DNA of 64,000 nt from Carnobacterium alterfunditum DSM 5972 (GCF_000744115.1 NZ_JQLG01000004.1:186001-250000); one strand, 5' to 3'; positions 36,282-45,417 are shown, counted from the first letter of the stretch. Made by a program: numbers and translations. The notes: generated by a model from the letters alone, not told the origin.

Positions 36282-37703
36282 TTATTGGGTCATTATTACA
36301 TCTCGGTAAATCACTAACCTATTTCCAGTGTTTCCTACAATAATTATTTTAAGCTTTCCTTTTTTATCCTTGTCTGACGATTTTGCAGCTTTACTTGTAT
36401 TGATTAACAAATAATTTTGTTTATCATTTTGATCAGCTTTATGCAGACTCAAGTCAAACAGCGTTGGTTCTGTAACAATCTCAGCGTACAGATTCTTATA
36501 TAACAGATTCGCGTCAGCTAAAGAATCCCCCAGATTATTACCATTCCAATTATCACCTAAGCTTGTATGTTTAAATGTTAGTTTCTTTTGATTTAAAGTA
36601 GTATAAATTGGCAATATTTTAAACTCATTTGAAGTTTTTTCATCCGTATTTAATAAAATTCTTTTTTGAACTAAAGGCAATAAATCACTAGCAAACTTCA
36701 CATACGTATTCGGTCTACTACCATCATAATGAAAGTCTACCTTGTAATAGTTAGGTTGAGTTAATAAATTCTCAGCTTTTTTATTTGATATATCAAAAGA
36801 GAAAGTTAGTTTAATAAATCGTCTATTCTCCATTACCTCTGCCTTTATATTATAACCTTCTGGTTGATCAATACGGAAATTATCGTCTGCTTTCAACTTT
36901 CCTTCTGGCAGTTCAATATAAAGCACATTATCATTTAAATTTCGAACTCCATCGCCTGACTCTAGTTCACTAAAATACATGATATTTTCAAATTGTGCAT
37001 CATTGTATCTTACTTCATTATTCCATTTCCAATTCTTATCATCGGCTGCTGGCCAATAGTTAGGATCTGGTACTTCTTCGGCTTTCAGTTTTAATTCATG
37101 TTTGAAAGAAACTTTATCATAAAACATCGTTTCTTTAGGTTCAGATGAATTAGTTTGTACCAAAAGAAATGTAACTGTAATATCAATATCACGATTTTTT
37201 TTAGGTACGGTATTAGTTTTATATTCGATTGTTACTGGAGCATCTTTTTCCTGATTTCCATCAAAAATCCATTCATTATTCTTGTTGTCTGTTACAAATG
37301 TATAGTTAGCTGAATTTATTTTTGAAGCAGGAATCGATTTGTTATCTGATGCAAAGTCAAAATTCATTATTATTTGGATTTCACTATCATTAACCAAAGT
37401 ATCTGTTCCCTTTTCCGTGACTTGAATCTTATAAGCCAGTTTGCCATCCAATGTTCCTTTATTTTTTAAAACATGAGAAGAAAGTAAAACTGGATCCCCA
37501 CCTAAGTAGGTTAATCCAGTGGTAGTTTCATTTTGTTCAGGAGACAAGTCCAAGTTGCCTAAAGTCAACTTTACTCCTGCATTTAAGCTAGCACTATCAG
37601 TAAAACTTGCAAAAACTTTACTGGAAGGAATTAAGTAGAAAGTCATGAAGAATAGTGCATTGATATATATAAACACTTTTATCATTAACTTTATTTTTTC
37701 CAT
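36282..37703 (-). CDS. SipW-type secreted protein, partner of the TasA-like protein
   Basis: 473 residues. Signal segment (about 8-30) ends SSKVFASFTDSASLNAGVKL, the AxFTDxA cleavage context of SipW substrates. Then comes GNLDLSP, the same motif as in the TasA-like neighbour (GNLDIES). The rest is a long extracellular beta-rich region with Tyr/Trp-rich patches and no domain I recognise. It follows the TasA-like gene by 83 bp with AAGGAGG. The role is probably in the fibre, as an anchor or minor subunit (TapA-like by position, not by sequence). Confidence 0.72.
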   Translation of the reverse strand: MEKIKLMIKVFIYINALFFMTFYLIPSSKVFASFTDSASLNAGVKLTLGNLDLSPEQNETTTGLTYLGGDPVLLSSHVLKNKGTLDGKLAYKIQVTEKGTDTLVNDSEIQIIMNFDFASDNKSIPASKINSANYTFVTDNKNNEWIFDGNQEKDAPVTIEYKTNTVPKKNRDIDITVTFLLVQTNSSEPKETMFYDKVSFKHELKLKAEEVPDPNYWPAADDKNWKWNNEVRYNDAQFENIMYFSELESGDGVRNLNDNVLYIELPEGKLKADDNFRIDQPEGYNIKAEVMENRRFIKLTFSFDISNKKAENLLTQPNYYKVDFHYDGSRPNTYVKFASDLLPLVQKRILLNTDEKTSNEFKILPIYTTLNQKKLTFKHTSLGDNWNGNNLGDSLADANLLYKNLYAEIVTEPTLFDLSLHKADQNDKQNYLLINTSKAAKSSDKDKKGKLKIIIVGNTGNRLVIYRDVIMTQ

Positions 37704-37786
37704 CTACTTATTTCCTCCTTATGTCAGCCATTCCTTAATTTATTAGTTTTTATTATATGATTCGTTATTTTTTAGACTAATTTTGC

Positions 37787-38440
37787 TTATTTATTTACTT
37801 GATTTGCTGTTACCGTAACTGCATTTTTAATAATATCTGTTGTAGCAGTAGCATCCTGAAGTGCGTTAAAAATTAGACTGTCTTTATTAAGCGTCTTACT
37901 ATTTTTTTGATTATTTGTTGCGTCAAAAGAATCTTCTGTATTAACACTGATAGTCATTTTATACTTTACAGATTCATCTTTTTTAATTATGCCATTAGTT
38001 GATAGTCCACTAGCAGCTTCAATTGGTTCAAAATTAACATTAAAAATACTATCAGTATTGCTTGATACAGTATTTTTCACTGTCACATTCTGTTCTAAAC
38101 TGCCGACATTTTTAAATTCAAATATTCTCTCAAATTTATCTCCTGGTTGAACATTTGTAATATTTTTAGCATTTTCAGTTGTAACAGTCATATTATTTGT
38201 CACTGAAGTTGTGCCAGTTAATAAAGCGGAATTAACTTTACCATTTTCTGGAGTATATTTCCATAAGCTATCAACTGATTCAATGTCTAAATTTCCTAAT
38301 TCTAATTTAATATCCGCTTGTTGTGTTGCACTATCTGAGAAATATGCCCGAGTTCCGTATGCTGCCACACTGATGATCAGTAATGCTCCTAGTAGTAATG
38401 GTAATTTTTTTCTTCTGTTGTTAGCTGATGTTTTTTTCAT
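37787..38440 (-). CDS. TasA/CalY (camelysin)-like matrix fibre protein
   Basis: 217 residues. The signal peptide ends VAAYGTRAYFSDSATQ, the SipW-type site of TasA, CalY and camelysin. The mature protein starts with ADIKLELGNLDIES. It then has NVQPGDKFERIFEFKNVGSLEQNVTVKN, the TasA-fold 'pGD...i..kN.Gs' stretch. TasA-family proteins form extracellular fibres in biofilms. It lies between the sipW gene (own terminator) and the 473-residue partner. Its own promoter is probable within the 600-bp gap upstream. Confidence 0.83.
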   Translation of the reverse strand: MKKTSANNRRKKLPLLLGALLIISVAAYGTRAYFSDSATQQADIKLELGNLDIESVDSLWKYTPENGKVNSALLTGTTSVTNNMTVTTENAKNITNVQPGDKFERIFEFKNVGSLEQNVTVKNTVSSNTDSIFNVNFEPIEAASGLSTNGIIKKDESVKYKMTISVNTEDSFDATNNQKNSKTLNKDSLIFNALQDATATTDIIKNAVTVTANQVNK

Positions 38441-39045
38441 TTTATATTCTCCTCCATCGCATTTTATTTACGCATTTTATTTAGTTTTTTGTTTCGGTTT
38501 TAGTAACTATAATCCCGGGATAAAGATAAGTCAAACAGGTTAGTTTTTATACAAAATCATAAATATTCATCTCACAAGATATAACTTTTGTTTAGGATTA
38601 CTTATTTTATTTTTTTATTTGATAATCAAACTAACGGCATTATAATGGGATTTTTAAAATGTTTGTTATAAAACTGTATGAGAGATCATCTGATTTCAAA
38701 CAATAAAACAACATTTGTTTAAACCAAAAAAACATAAATTGAATATTAAATGTATAAAAAAACCGTTTTCATGGATATAGCCAATTAAAATTGTCTATTT
38801 ATTAAAAAAAAGGTGTTATTTGTAATAAATATAAATAACGTTTTTTTTTTTATGATCTTCATTTATTTTAATGGCTGATTTTTTCGCTATAACGCCATTA
38901 AAATGCCTAAAAAAACCAAAAAAAAATAGAAGGTGGATGGTTTTATCCACTTTCTATTCAATGAATCCGCTATATACTGTATAAAAATTCTTTTTAAAAG
39001 TTTTTGAAAATCGAGTGGAAATGCTTTTACTAAACAGTTGTTCAT
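38441..39045. other. Long AT-rich leader/promoter region of the TasA-like gene
   Basis: No gene. A leftward TATAAT lies at 38639-38644, with poor -35, about 200 nt before the start. Long poly-A/T tracts and the sipW terminator at 38926. The unusual length suggests regulation. Confidence 0.45.
38926..38957 (-). terminator. sipW terminator
   Basis: Read leftward: ATAGAAAGTGGAT pairs with ATCCACCTTCTAT, followed by ten or more T residues. Confidence 0.88.
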
Positions 39046-39552
39046 TTAAATATTGCTCTTTTCTTCCTCTTTTGTGCTGGGATTAATATACAGATGAATA
39101 AGATAGATACCCATGAAAGCAACAACTATAGCAAAGGCAATCGGTTTTTGTAAGAAAGTAACGACGTACCCAAAATAAGGGATCAGAATTTTTTGAGTCC
39201 CAATGTAGGTTTCTTCTGTAACAAAACCTTGATCTTGGATGTTATTTGCATCCCCTTTGGTCACTAAGCCTTCAGCCGTTTTATCGTTCACTCTATGTGT
39301 GACGAGTTCTTGATTGTATTGAAACGTGATCACATCTTCTTTTTCAACATCAGCATAAGGTTCCGTTTCAACAATGATAAAATCACCGACCGCTATCTCG
39401 GGTTCCATACTGCCGCTCACAACTGTGTACCCTTTGTATCCGAGTAATCCGCTACTATCAGGTGCGGAAAAGAAACTGATCCCGGCGATGATCACAAAAA
39501 CAGAAACAAGTACTACTGCTAGAGCTGTTCCAATATCTTTCACTATTTTCAT
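39046..39552 (-). CDS. sipW: Signal peptidase I, SipW (ER) type
   Basis: 168 residues from ATG 39552 (GTGAGGA upstream). Membrane segment 9-29, catalytic Ser48 in VVSGSMEP, and His87-type HRV instead of the bacterial Lys. KGDANNIQD follows, and a second membrane segment is near the C-terminus (about 140-158). This Ser-His form is SipW, needed to process TasA-type proteins. Both likely substrates are encoded just downstream. An inverted repeat CTATCTTT/AAAGATAG lies right upstream. Confidence 0.92.
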   Translation of the reverse strand: MKIVKDIGTALAVVLVSVFVIIAGISFFSAPDSSGLLGYKGYTVVSGSMEPEIAVGDFIIVETEPYADVEKEDVITFQYNQELVTHRVNDKTAEGLVTKGDANNIQDQGFVTEETYIGTQKILIPYFGYVVTFLQKPIAFAIVVAFMGIYLIHLYINPSTKEEEKSNI

Positions 39553-39566
39553 TTTTAATTTCCTCA

Positions 39567-39593
39567 CTATCTTTCTATTTGCTTTAAAGATAG
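39567..39593. promoter_or_regulatory. Inverted repeat upstream of sipW
   Basis: CTATCTTT-11 bp-AAAGATAG, 14 bp before the chosen sipW start. It could be an operator or an mRNA hairpin. Confidence 0.4.
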
Positions 39594-39646
39594 CATATCA
39601 CTCAAATGAAATCTATCTTATTTCGATTTCCATTAAACAAAAATCA

Positions 39647-40774
39647 CTACTTATTTATAAATTTTTCTTTTGATAAATATCCATTATACTCACTTTGCAA
39701 TTGGTTCTTAGATAAATTAGGTCGAACAACATAAAGCGATTGAGAAGTAAGGAAAGCATTTGTTAACCCTACACCGATGCTTTCATAGATCGACTTATCC
39801 TGCAAGTAGCTATGAACTAAGCCAGCACAAAAAGCTTCATTCATGCCCCAATTGTACTGATCATTTTGTTCACTTGAATAATTGAAAATAGAAATCTCAC
39901 CTTTTTGATTTCCAAATGCTATTTTAGTACTGCCTTTAGAAATAAAGACATTTTCTGGTCCTTTATCTAACCATTTTTTGACAGCCTCTTTTAAATCTTC
40001 GTCCGTATCGATAGTCATATCAAAATGAGCTTCTGTTTCATTGTGTTTTGTGATCAACACTTTTATTCCACCTAAGAAACAAGGGATATTTGTTAGTTTT
40101 TGAACCGAAACGGTCAGTAAAGTAACCGGTATATTGTGTTTGATAGCAAAACCATTTAAAAATTCAATCGTTTCTTTAGGACAATTTAAGTCGATGATGA
40201 TGTATTTTGCTCGCTTTAATACAGAAAGGTGCTTATTGATCCACTCAACCGTCATTTTATCAAAAATATCCATTTCTGCTAAACCTAAAACCATTTTGCC
40301 AGTAGAATCGATCACTTCCATGAATGTACCAGTAGCACAGCCTTCTATTTTATCGACAGCTTTGATATTCATAAAATGTTCCGAATGTTTTTCAATGATC
40401 GTCGATTCAACATCATTGCCGACTACCGAAAAAAACTTCACTTTTTCTTCTAGTCGTCCTAAGTTTTCAGCTACATTACGTGCTACGCCACCAGCATTTT
40501 TACGAGAATGCACATTGTTTGACGTTCCTTGGATCAATGTATCTTTTATCAAATAGCGGCGATCAACGTTCGCTCCGCCAATACAGATGATTGGTTCTTC
40601 TTCAGTTAACACATAAGCTTTTCCCAACAAATAATCTTTTTTGACAAGTCCTGAAATAAGATTCGCTGTAGCTGAACGGGATAATCCAATATCATCCGCC
40701 AATTCTTGTTGTGCTATAAAAGGATTTTCACGAATGATTTCTAGAATCTTCTTTTCTTTTTCGTTAAGGCTCAT
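39647..40774 (-). CDS. HTH-containing PfkB sugar kinase (YeiI-like)
   Basis: 375 residues. N-terminal winged helix (KEKKILEIIRENPFIAQQELADDIGLS, about 5-55), then a ribokinase-fold domain with ICIGGANVDRRYLI, NAGGVARNVAENL and the C-terminal NWGMNEAFCAGLVHS (catalytic region; classic G-A-G-D is altered to NEAF). This matches E. coli YeiI-type fused regulators. The changed GAGD (Asp replaced by Glu/Phe region) may lower kinase activity. Neighbour of the MurE-like gene, 85 bp after it. Confidence 0.8.
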   Translation of the reverse strand: MSLNEKEKKILEIIRENPFIAQQELADDIGLSRSATANLISGLVKKDYLLGKAYVLTEEEPIICIGGANVDRRYLIKDTLIQGTSNNVHSRKNAGGVARNVAENLGRLEEKVKFFSVVGNDVESTIIEKHSEHFMNIKAVDKIEGCATGTFMEVIDSTGKMVLGLAEMDIFDKMTVEWINKHLSVLKRAKYIIIDLNCPKETIEFLNGFAIKHNIPVTLLTVSVQKLTNIPCFLGGIKVLITKHNETEAHFDMTIDTDEDLKEAVKKWLDKGPENVFISKGSTKIAFGNQKGEISIFNYSSEQNDQYNWGMNEAFCAGLVHSYLQDKSIYESIGVGLTNAFLTSQSLYVVRPNLSKNQLQSEYNGYLSKEKFINK

Positions 40775-40859
40775 CGTCAGTTCCCTCTTCCCTGTTGTAA
40801 CTTATTAATCAACTCGTTCTCATTACCGATCACCGTTTTGAAGTTGAGAGCTGATTTCC

Positions 40860-42299
40860 TTATTCTTGCAAATAGTTTACTGTTTCTTGATCTGTTTTGG
40901 TCTTTAAAGCATAGTTTTCTTTGTACTGCTCATGCCCTTTACCTAGTAACAATACCCAGTCACCTGCTTGAGCTCCTCTGATCACTTTTTGAATAGCTAG
41001 TGTTCGATCCATAATAATACTCGTTTTATCCTCTACATGACACTCTTTTTGGATAGATACGTAATCAGCGTATAAGTTGTCGATCGTCGAACCAAAAAGT
41101 TCGGTTACCGTTAAAATAGCATGTGTGCTTAACTGACAAACATTTTCCAGCATCGCTTTTCGCTTTGATTCATCACGGTTTCCGGCAAATCCGAATACGG
41201 TTATGATGCGTTTTGCGCCCTTGCTGATAGCTGTATTGATTGAAGTAGCTAAAGCATCCGGCGTATGAGCGTAATCAACGACGACCGTTACTTTGTTGGC
41301 TAAGTGGAAAATTTCAAATCGTCCTACGATGCCTGAAAACTGAGCCATATAAGGCGTTACCTGTTCATACGGTACTCCTAGTTCGTGAGCGACACAACTA
41401 GCCATCGTTAAGTTTTCCAAATTATGCACTCCGGGCAAGGGTGACCACAAATCATATTCATTATTTTTATACCTTACTGAAACATTATCCAGCTCTTTAG
41501 CTAGAATTTGAACCTGATTAGTTGGTTCTTCGCCAACGGTCACGACCATCTTTCCTTCCGCAGTCAAACGTTCGGTCAGCTTTTTGCCCCAGCTGTCATC
41601 ATAATTGATTATAGCTGTACCATCCGGCTTAAGTTTTTCGAACAATAAGGCTTTGCATTCAAAGTATTCTTCCATTGTATCGTGGTAATCTAAATGATCA
41701 TGTTGTAAATTATTAAATAAAGCATAATCAAACTGGATCCCCTCCAAACGGTCTTGTTCTAAACCTTGAGAAGATACTTCCATAACTACAACTTGATCGT
41801 TCGATTCCCTTAGCAATTGATTGATCATTTTTGCATTTGGGGTCGTATTGACAGATTGGATCCTTTTCCCATTGATTTCATTGTAAATGGTCCCAATCGA
41901 AGAAACACTGTAACCTTGTTTTTCTAAGAGCTGTTTAACTAAAAAACTAATCGTTGTTTTGCCATTAGTCCCCGTGACGCCGATCATAATTTTATCTTTT
42001 GATGGATCTTTATAAAATTCCTTTGCCACTTGACCTAGTGTCTTTCGAGCATTTTTTACTTTCAAATATGGAACTGTTAAATCTATGCGATCATTTTCCC
42101 CAATAATAAGGATCGCGCCATTAACAATGGCTTGCTGGATATAGATGTGCCCATCTGCCATATGTCCTTTGATTGCTATAAAGATATAGCCAGGACCGAC
42201 TTCATTTGAATTATCGGTGATCCCTTTTACATTAAGTGATTGATCCAAGGTTTCACTGTATTCCAAATGACCCATTGTTAGTATATCTGTTATTTTCAT
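40860..42299 (-). CDS. MurE-like Mur ligase, atypical specificity
   Basis: 479 residues. ATP loop GVTGTNGKTT (107-116), LQHDHLDYH, HNLENLTMA, GRFEIF, YAHTPDAL and FGFAGNRDESKR (all MurE). But the substrate-specifying DNP(R/A) motif, which follows 'VTSD', is replaced by TVTELFGSTIDN (397-408), and the usual FDDRE near the C-terminus is TKTDQET. It is likely a second MurE homologue with a different amino-acid or other substrate, rather than the housekeeping MurE. AAAAGGAG precedes the ATG. Confidence 0.82.
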   Translation of the reverse strand: MKITDILTMGHLEYSETLDQSLNVKGITDNSNEVGPGYIFIAIKGHMADGHIYIQQAIVNGAILIIGENDRIDLTVPYLKVKNARKTLGQVAKEFYKDPSKDKIMIGVTGTNGKTTISFLVKQLLEKQGYSVSSIGTIYNEINGKRIQSVNTTPNAKMINQLLRESNDQVVVMEVSSQGLEQDRLEGIQFDYALFNNLQHDHLDYHDTMEEYFECKALLFEKLKPDGTAIINYDDSWGKKLTERLTAEGKMVVTVGEEPTNQVQILAKELDNVSVRYKNNEYDLWSPLPGVHNLENLTMASCVAHELGVPYEQVTPYMAQFSGIVGRFEIFHLANKVTVVVDYAHTPDALATSINTAISKGAKRIITVFGFAGNRDESKRKAMLENVCQLSTHAILTVTELFGSTIDNLYADYVSIQKECHVEDKTSIIMDRTLAIQKVIRGAQAGDWVLLLGKGHEQYKENYALKTKTDQETVNYLQE

Positions 42300-42554
42300 C
42301 GTAATCAGCTTCTCCTTTTATTCTTTGATAGATACAAAGTGAACTCGTAGTATCTATTTTTTTGACAAGCAAATTCCATTACGAAATAAACCGTTTTCTA
42401 CTAAATCATTCACTAGATACTTATCATCTTAACCTAATCAGTACTCGATTTCAATTTACACCGCTTTATTTAGGCTTTTAGCTTCCTGAAAGGGACAAAC
42501 GGTTCTTGAATTGGTTTTTATTCGCTTACTGCACGATCAAAGTACTGGGCAAAT
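42300..42554. other. Intergenic, nothing seen
   Basis: No gene or repeat recognised between the MurE-like gene start and the terminator at 42555. Confidence 0.4.
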
Positions 42555-42595
42555 AAAAAAATCCCCATAGGACCTTAGTCTTTTTGGGGATTTCA
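42555..42595 (-). terminator. Terminator of the P-II-like/DUF1538 operon
   Basis: Read leftward: AAATCCCCAAAA then TATGGGGATTTTTTTA. 34 bp after the P-II-like stop. Confidence 0.82.
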
Positions 42596-42628
42596 TCTTT
42601 AAATAAGTCTAATAAAAATTGGGATCTT

Positions 42629-43297
42629 TTAAAATAAGCCTCTCGTGTTGGTTACGTCCATTGTGAAGAGTACACCGTTTCCAGGTTGTTCGATTTTCAG
42701 GGCATTGCTTATCGATGCTACTACTGCATCTGTCGTTTGTTGTTCGGTAAGGATCATCACAACTTCTTTTTCTGGTTCGATATTCATTGAGAAAAGTCGG
42801 CTTGTTTCGTGGCTACCAGAACCACGGGCATTGATAACTGTTCCTCCTTGCGATCCAGCTGCAACGGCAGCGTCAATCACTTCTTCTGCTTGGCCACGAT
42901 CAACGATCGTAAATATAGCTTGGTGCATACTATCCTCAACCTTTCTGCCGTGAGCATCTTTATCATAGACGCAGTTACGGTTTCCCAATAAATTTGCAAT
43001 GGGGATCGTAAACGCGATCCCACGATTTCTTTTTTTCAATTGTAATTTTTCAGTTAAATCATTTAAGGCTGTTTCAGCTACTTCTTTGCGTGCGGCCATG
43101 ATCAGAACTTCTTTTCTGACATCCTCTAGACCAAAAAATTTCAACGCTGAATTAGAAGCTGTTCCTAAACCGCGAAAAACGGTTCCACCTGAAACACCAC
43201 TCTTTTTAGCAATTTGCAATGCTTTACTTCCGGTTCCACTATTAACGACTAAGAATAGCACGTCATAGTCGACACCTTGAATAACCGTATTACTCAT
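42629..43297 (-). CDS. Double-domain P-II-like regulator
   Basis: 222 residues from ATG 43297. It is two tandem P-II-like halves. The first has YDVLFLVVNSGTGSKALQIA and SGGTVFRGLGTAS; the second has HQAIFTIVDRGQAEEVIDAA and QGGTVINARGSGS. Each has the ferredoxin-like beta-alpha-beta pattern and GGTVxxxxG. It overlaps the upstream DUF1538 gene by 8 bp (ATGAGTAA), with AAGGGAGGA ahead, so the two are translated together. It probably senses a nucleotide and gates the membrane protein (inference). Confidence 0.8.
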   Translation of the reverse strand: MSNTVIQGVDYDVLFLVVNSGTGSKALQIAKKSGVSGGTVFRGLGTASNSALKFFGLEDVRKEVLIMAARKEVAETALNDLTEKLQLKKRNRGIAFTIPIANLLGNRNCVYDKDAHGRKVEDSMHQAIFTIVDRGQAEEVIDAAVAAGSQGGTVINARGSGSHETSRLFSMNIEPEKEVVMILTEQQTTDAVVASISNALKIEQPGNGVLFTMDVTNTRGLF

Positions 43298-44780
43298 TCG
43301 CGTGGAATCCTCCCTTACGAGATTTAATTTTGAATAGTATACCAAGTATTTCTAATGTAATGATGGGCATCATAGCCACCATTGCGATCATGCCAAATCC
43401 ATCTAGTAAAACATTTGCGCCTTCGATCGATTCAGCTGCACCTTGGACAAACGCTAAAATGAAAGTTGCAGTCATGGGGCCGGAAGCTACACCACCAGCA
43501 TCAAATGACATCCCGACAAACATCTTAGGCGTGACATACATTAATCCGATAGCCAAGATGTAACCAGGTAAAAGGAAATGCCATAATTGCAAGCTTGGAA
43601 CCAAAATTCGAATCATTGATAAAAGGACTGCTAATCCAACACCGATCGATAGTGCTGTCAGAACAACTTTTCTTGTAACGTAACCATTTGTGACATCCTC
43701 GATTTGATTTGTTAAAACATAAACAGCCGGTTCGGCTAAAATAGTTACGATCCCTAGTACGAAAGCAACGATCAAGACATAAAAAGTGTTGTCCAATGCT
43801 GCTACAGTATATCCTACCACACTTCCAACATCCATGAAACCAGCATTTACTCCAACTAAAAAGATAACTAAACCAAAGAAAACATAAAAGATACCTTTCA
43901 TGATTTTAACTAATTTCTTTTTCGATAATTTCAAAAAGAAGACTTGATAAAGTAAGAAAATAGATACGATTGGAACTAAAGCGACCAGAATTTCGGTCAT
44001 AATAATAGGAAAATAATGAATAAATGGTGCTATGATGGAATCTGATCCAGCCGTATCTACTGATAAACTTCCTACAAGCTCATCCTGGCCGCCAAAAATA
44101 TTCATCATCATAACTGCGATAATGGCTCCTGAAGAAGAAATGGCTACTAATCCAAAGCTATCTTTTTCAGATGCCTTGCCGTCTTTTTTCAAGGTTGATA
44201 CACCTAATGCTAAAGCCAACATAAAAGGTACGGTCAACGCACCTGTAGTCGCTCCAGAAGCATCAAATGCAATAGCTAAAAATTCATTTGATGTAAATAA
44301 TGCTAATATAAAGATGACACTATAAATCCCTGTCAACAATTTGTACAAAGGAATATTAAACACGATCCGCAACAGACCAATCGTCATCATCACCGCGATC
44401 CCAATAGAAACATAAAGCAATATGCTCATATTGCTGATAGCTCCTCCAGTTACATCTGCGATCTGGTTGGCTAAGATATGCAGATCCGGTTCCGCTATTG
44501 AGATAAAAAACCCTAGCACGATGCCGGCAACAGCGACGATCCAAACTTTGTTACTCTTGGCCATTCCTTTTCCTAAATTGGTCCCAATCGGGCTAATTCC
44601 TATATCGGTCCCAAATAAAAAGATAGCTAATCCAATAACAATAAATAATGCACCTAGTAAGAAACGCAATAACAGATTGGTTTCAAGTGGCGCTATGGTA
44701 AAATGTAAGATCAAAACGATCACAACGATCGGTAAAACAGAGAGCGAAACTTCTTTTAATTTTTCCGTAAGTATATTCAA
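43290..44780 (-). CDS. DUF1538 integral membrane protein (two repeats)
   Basis: 496 residues with about 12-14 membrane segments. The two halves repeat: SIAEPDLHILANQIADVTGG/LAEPAVYVLTNQIEDVTNG, and AFDASGATTGALTVPFMLA/SFDAGGVASGPMTATFILA. Such repeats in conserved DUF1538 proteins suggest a transporter core with two pseudo-symmetric units. Substrate unknown. First gene of a two-gene operon with the P-II-like protein. Confidence 0.85.
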   Translation of the reverse strand: MNILTEKLKEVSLSVLPIVVIVLILHFTIAPLETNLLLRFLLGALFIVIGLAIFLFGTDIGISPIGTNLGKGMAKSNKVWIVAVAGIVLGFFISIAEPDLHILANQIADVTGGAISNMSILLYVSIGIAVMMTIGLLRIVFNIPLYKLLTGIYSVIFILALFTSNEFLAIAFDASGATTGALTVPFMLALALGVSTLKKDGKASEKDSFGLVAISSSGAIIAVMMMNIFGGQDELVGSLSVDTAGSDSIIAPFIHYFPIIMTEILVALVPIVSIFLLYQVFFLKLSKKKLVKIMKGIFYVFFGLVIFLVGVNAGFMDVGSVVGYTVAALDNTFYVLIVAFVLGIVTILAEPAVYVLTNQIEDVTNGYVTRKVVLTALSIGVGLAVLLSMIRILVPSLQLWHFLLPGYILAIGLMYVTPKMFVGMSFDAGGVASGPMTATFILAFVQGAAESIEGANVLLDGFGMIAMVAMMPIITLEILGILFKIKSRKGGFHANE

Positions 44781-45043
44781 ATATACGACACATCCCTTAT
44801 ATTTTCAGTAACCTAAGTATTTACTTGATTGAGAATTGCTGAAGAAAACAAAAAGATAATTGCTTTAGAACAAACGACTTTACTGTTTGAGCATTCACTG
44901 ATCAATCAATTTGACAGGAAATTTTTTTGCTTTCATCAACTATCCATGCAAGTACCCACTTTACTACTCATATTAAGTCTACCATAAAATTGACTAAAGA
45001 TAAAATCTGTCTTGGTACACGTCTATCTTTATTAGTGTGATAA

Positions 45044-45104
45044 ATTAATTAAATTTCTTATTCAAAATTTCTATTGGAATAGGAATTGCTTGTAGCCCTA
45101 TCAA
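45044..45104. repeat. Family A, left-end fragment (copy 4)
   Basis: AAATTTCTATTGGAATAGG and AATTGCTTGTAGCC are present, then the element stops. It runs into unrelated sequence and the tandem array. Confidence 0.6.
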
Positions 45105-45134
45105 GAATTCAAATAAAATGGTCCACTATTTTAA

Positions 45135-45410
45135 GTTACTCGAACTAACGCTCGTTCAGGCTACTCAATTGCAAATCGGCTTCTCAGTTACTCGAACTAG
45201 CGCTCATTTAGGCTACTCAATTGCAAATCGGCTTCTCAGTTACTCGAACTAGCGCTCATTTAGGCTACTCAAATACAAATCAGCTTCTCAGTTACTCGAA
45301 CTAGCGCTCGTTCAGGCTACTCAAATACAAATCAGCTTCTCAGTTACTCGAACTAACGCTCGTTCAGGCTACTCAATTGCAAATCAGGTTCTCAGTTACT
45401 CGAACCAACA
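45135..45410. repeat. Tandem array of 52-bp palindromic units
   Basis: GTTACTCGAAC recurs at 45135, 45187, 45239, 45291, 45343 and 45395, exactly 52 bp apart: five full units and a partial one. Each unit contains GAAC-TAGCGCTC-GTTC and imperfect outer arms (AGTTACTCGAAC against GAGTAGCCTGAAC). No spacers, so not a CRISPR. Confidence 0.92.
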
Positions 45411-45417
45411 CTAATTT

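Noticed and set aside
45135-45410. CRISPR array
   Set aside because: Units are contiguous 52-bp repeats without variable spacers, and no cas genes are present.
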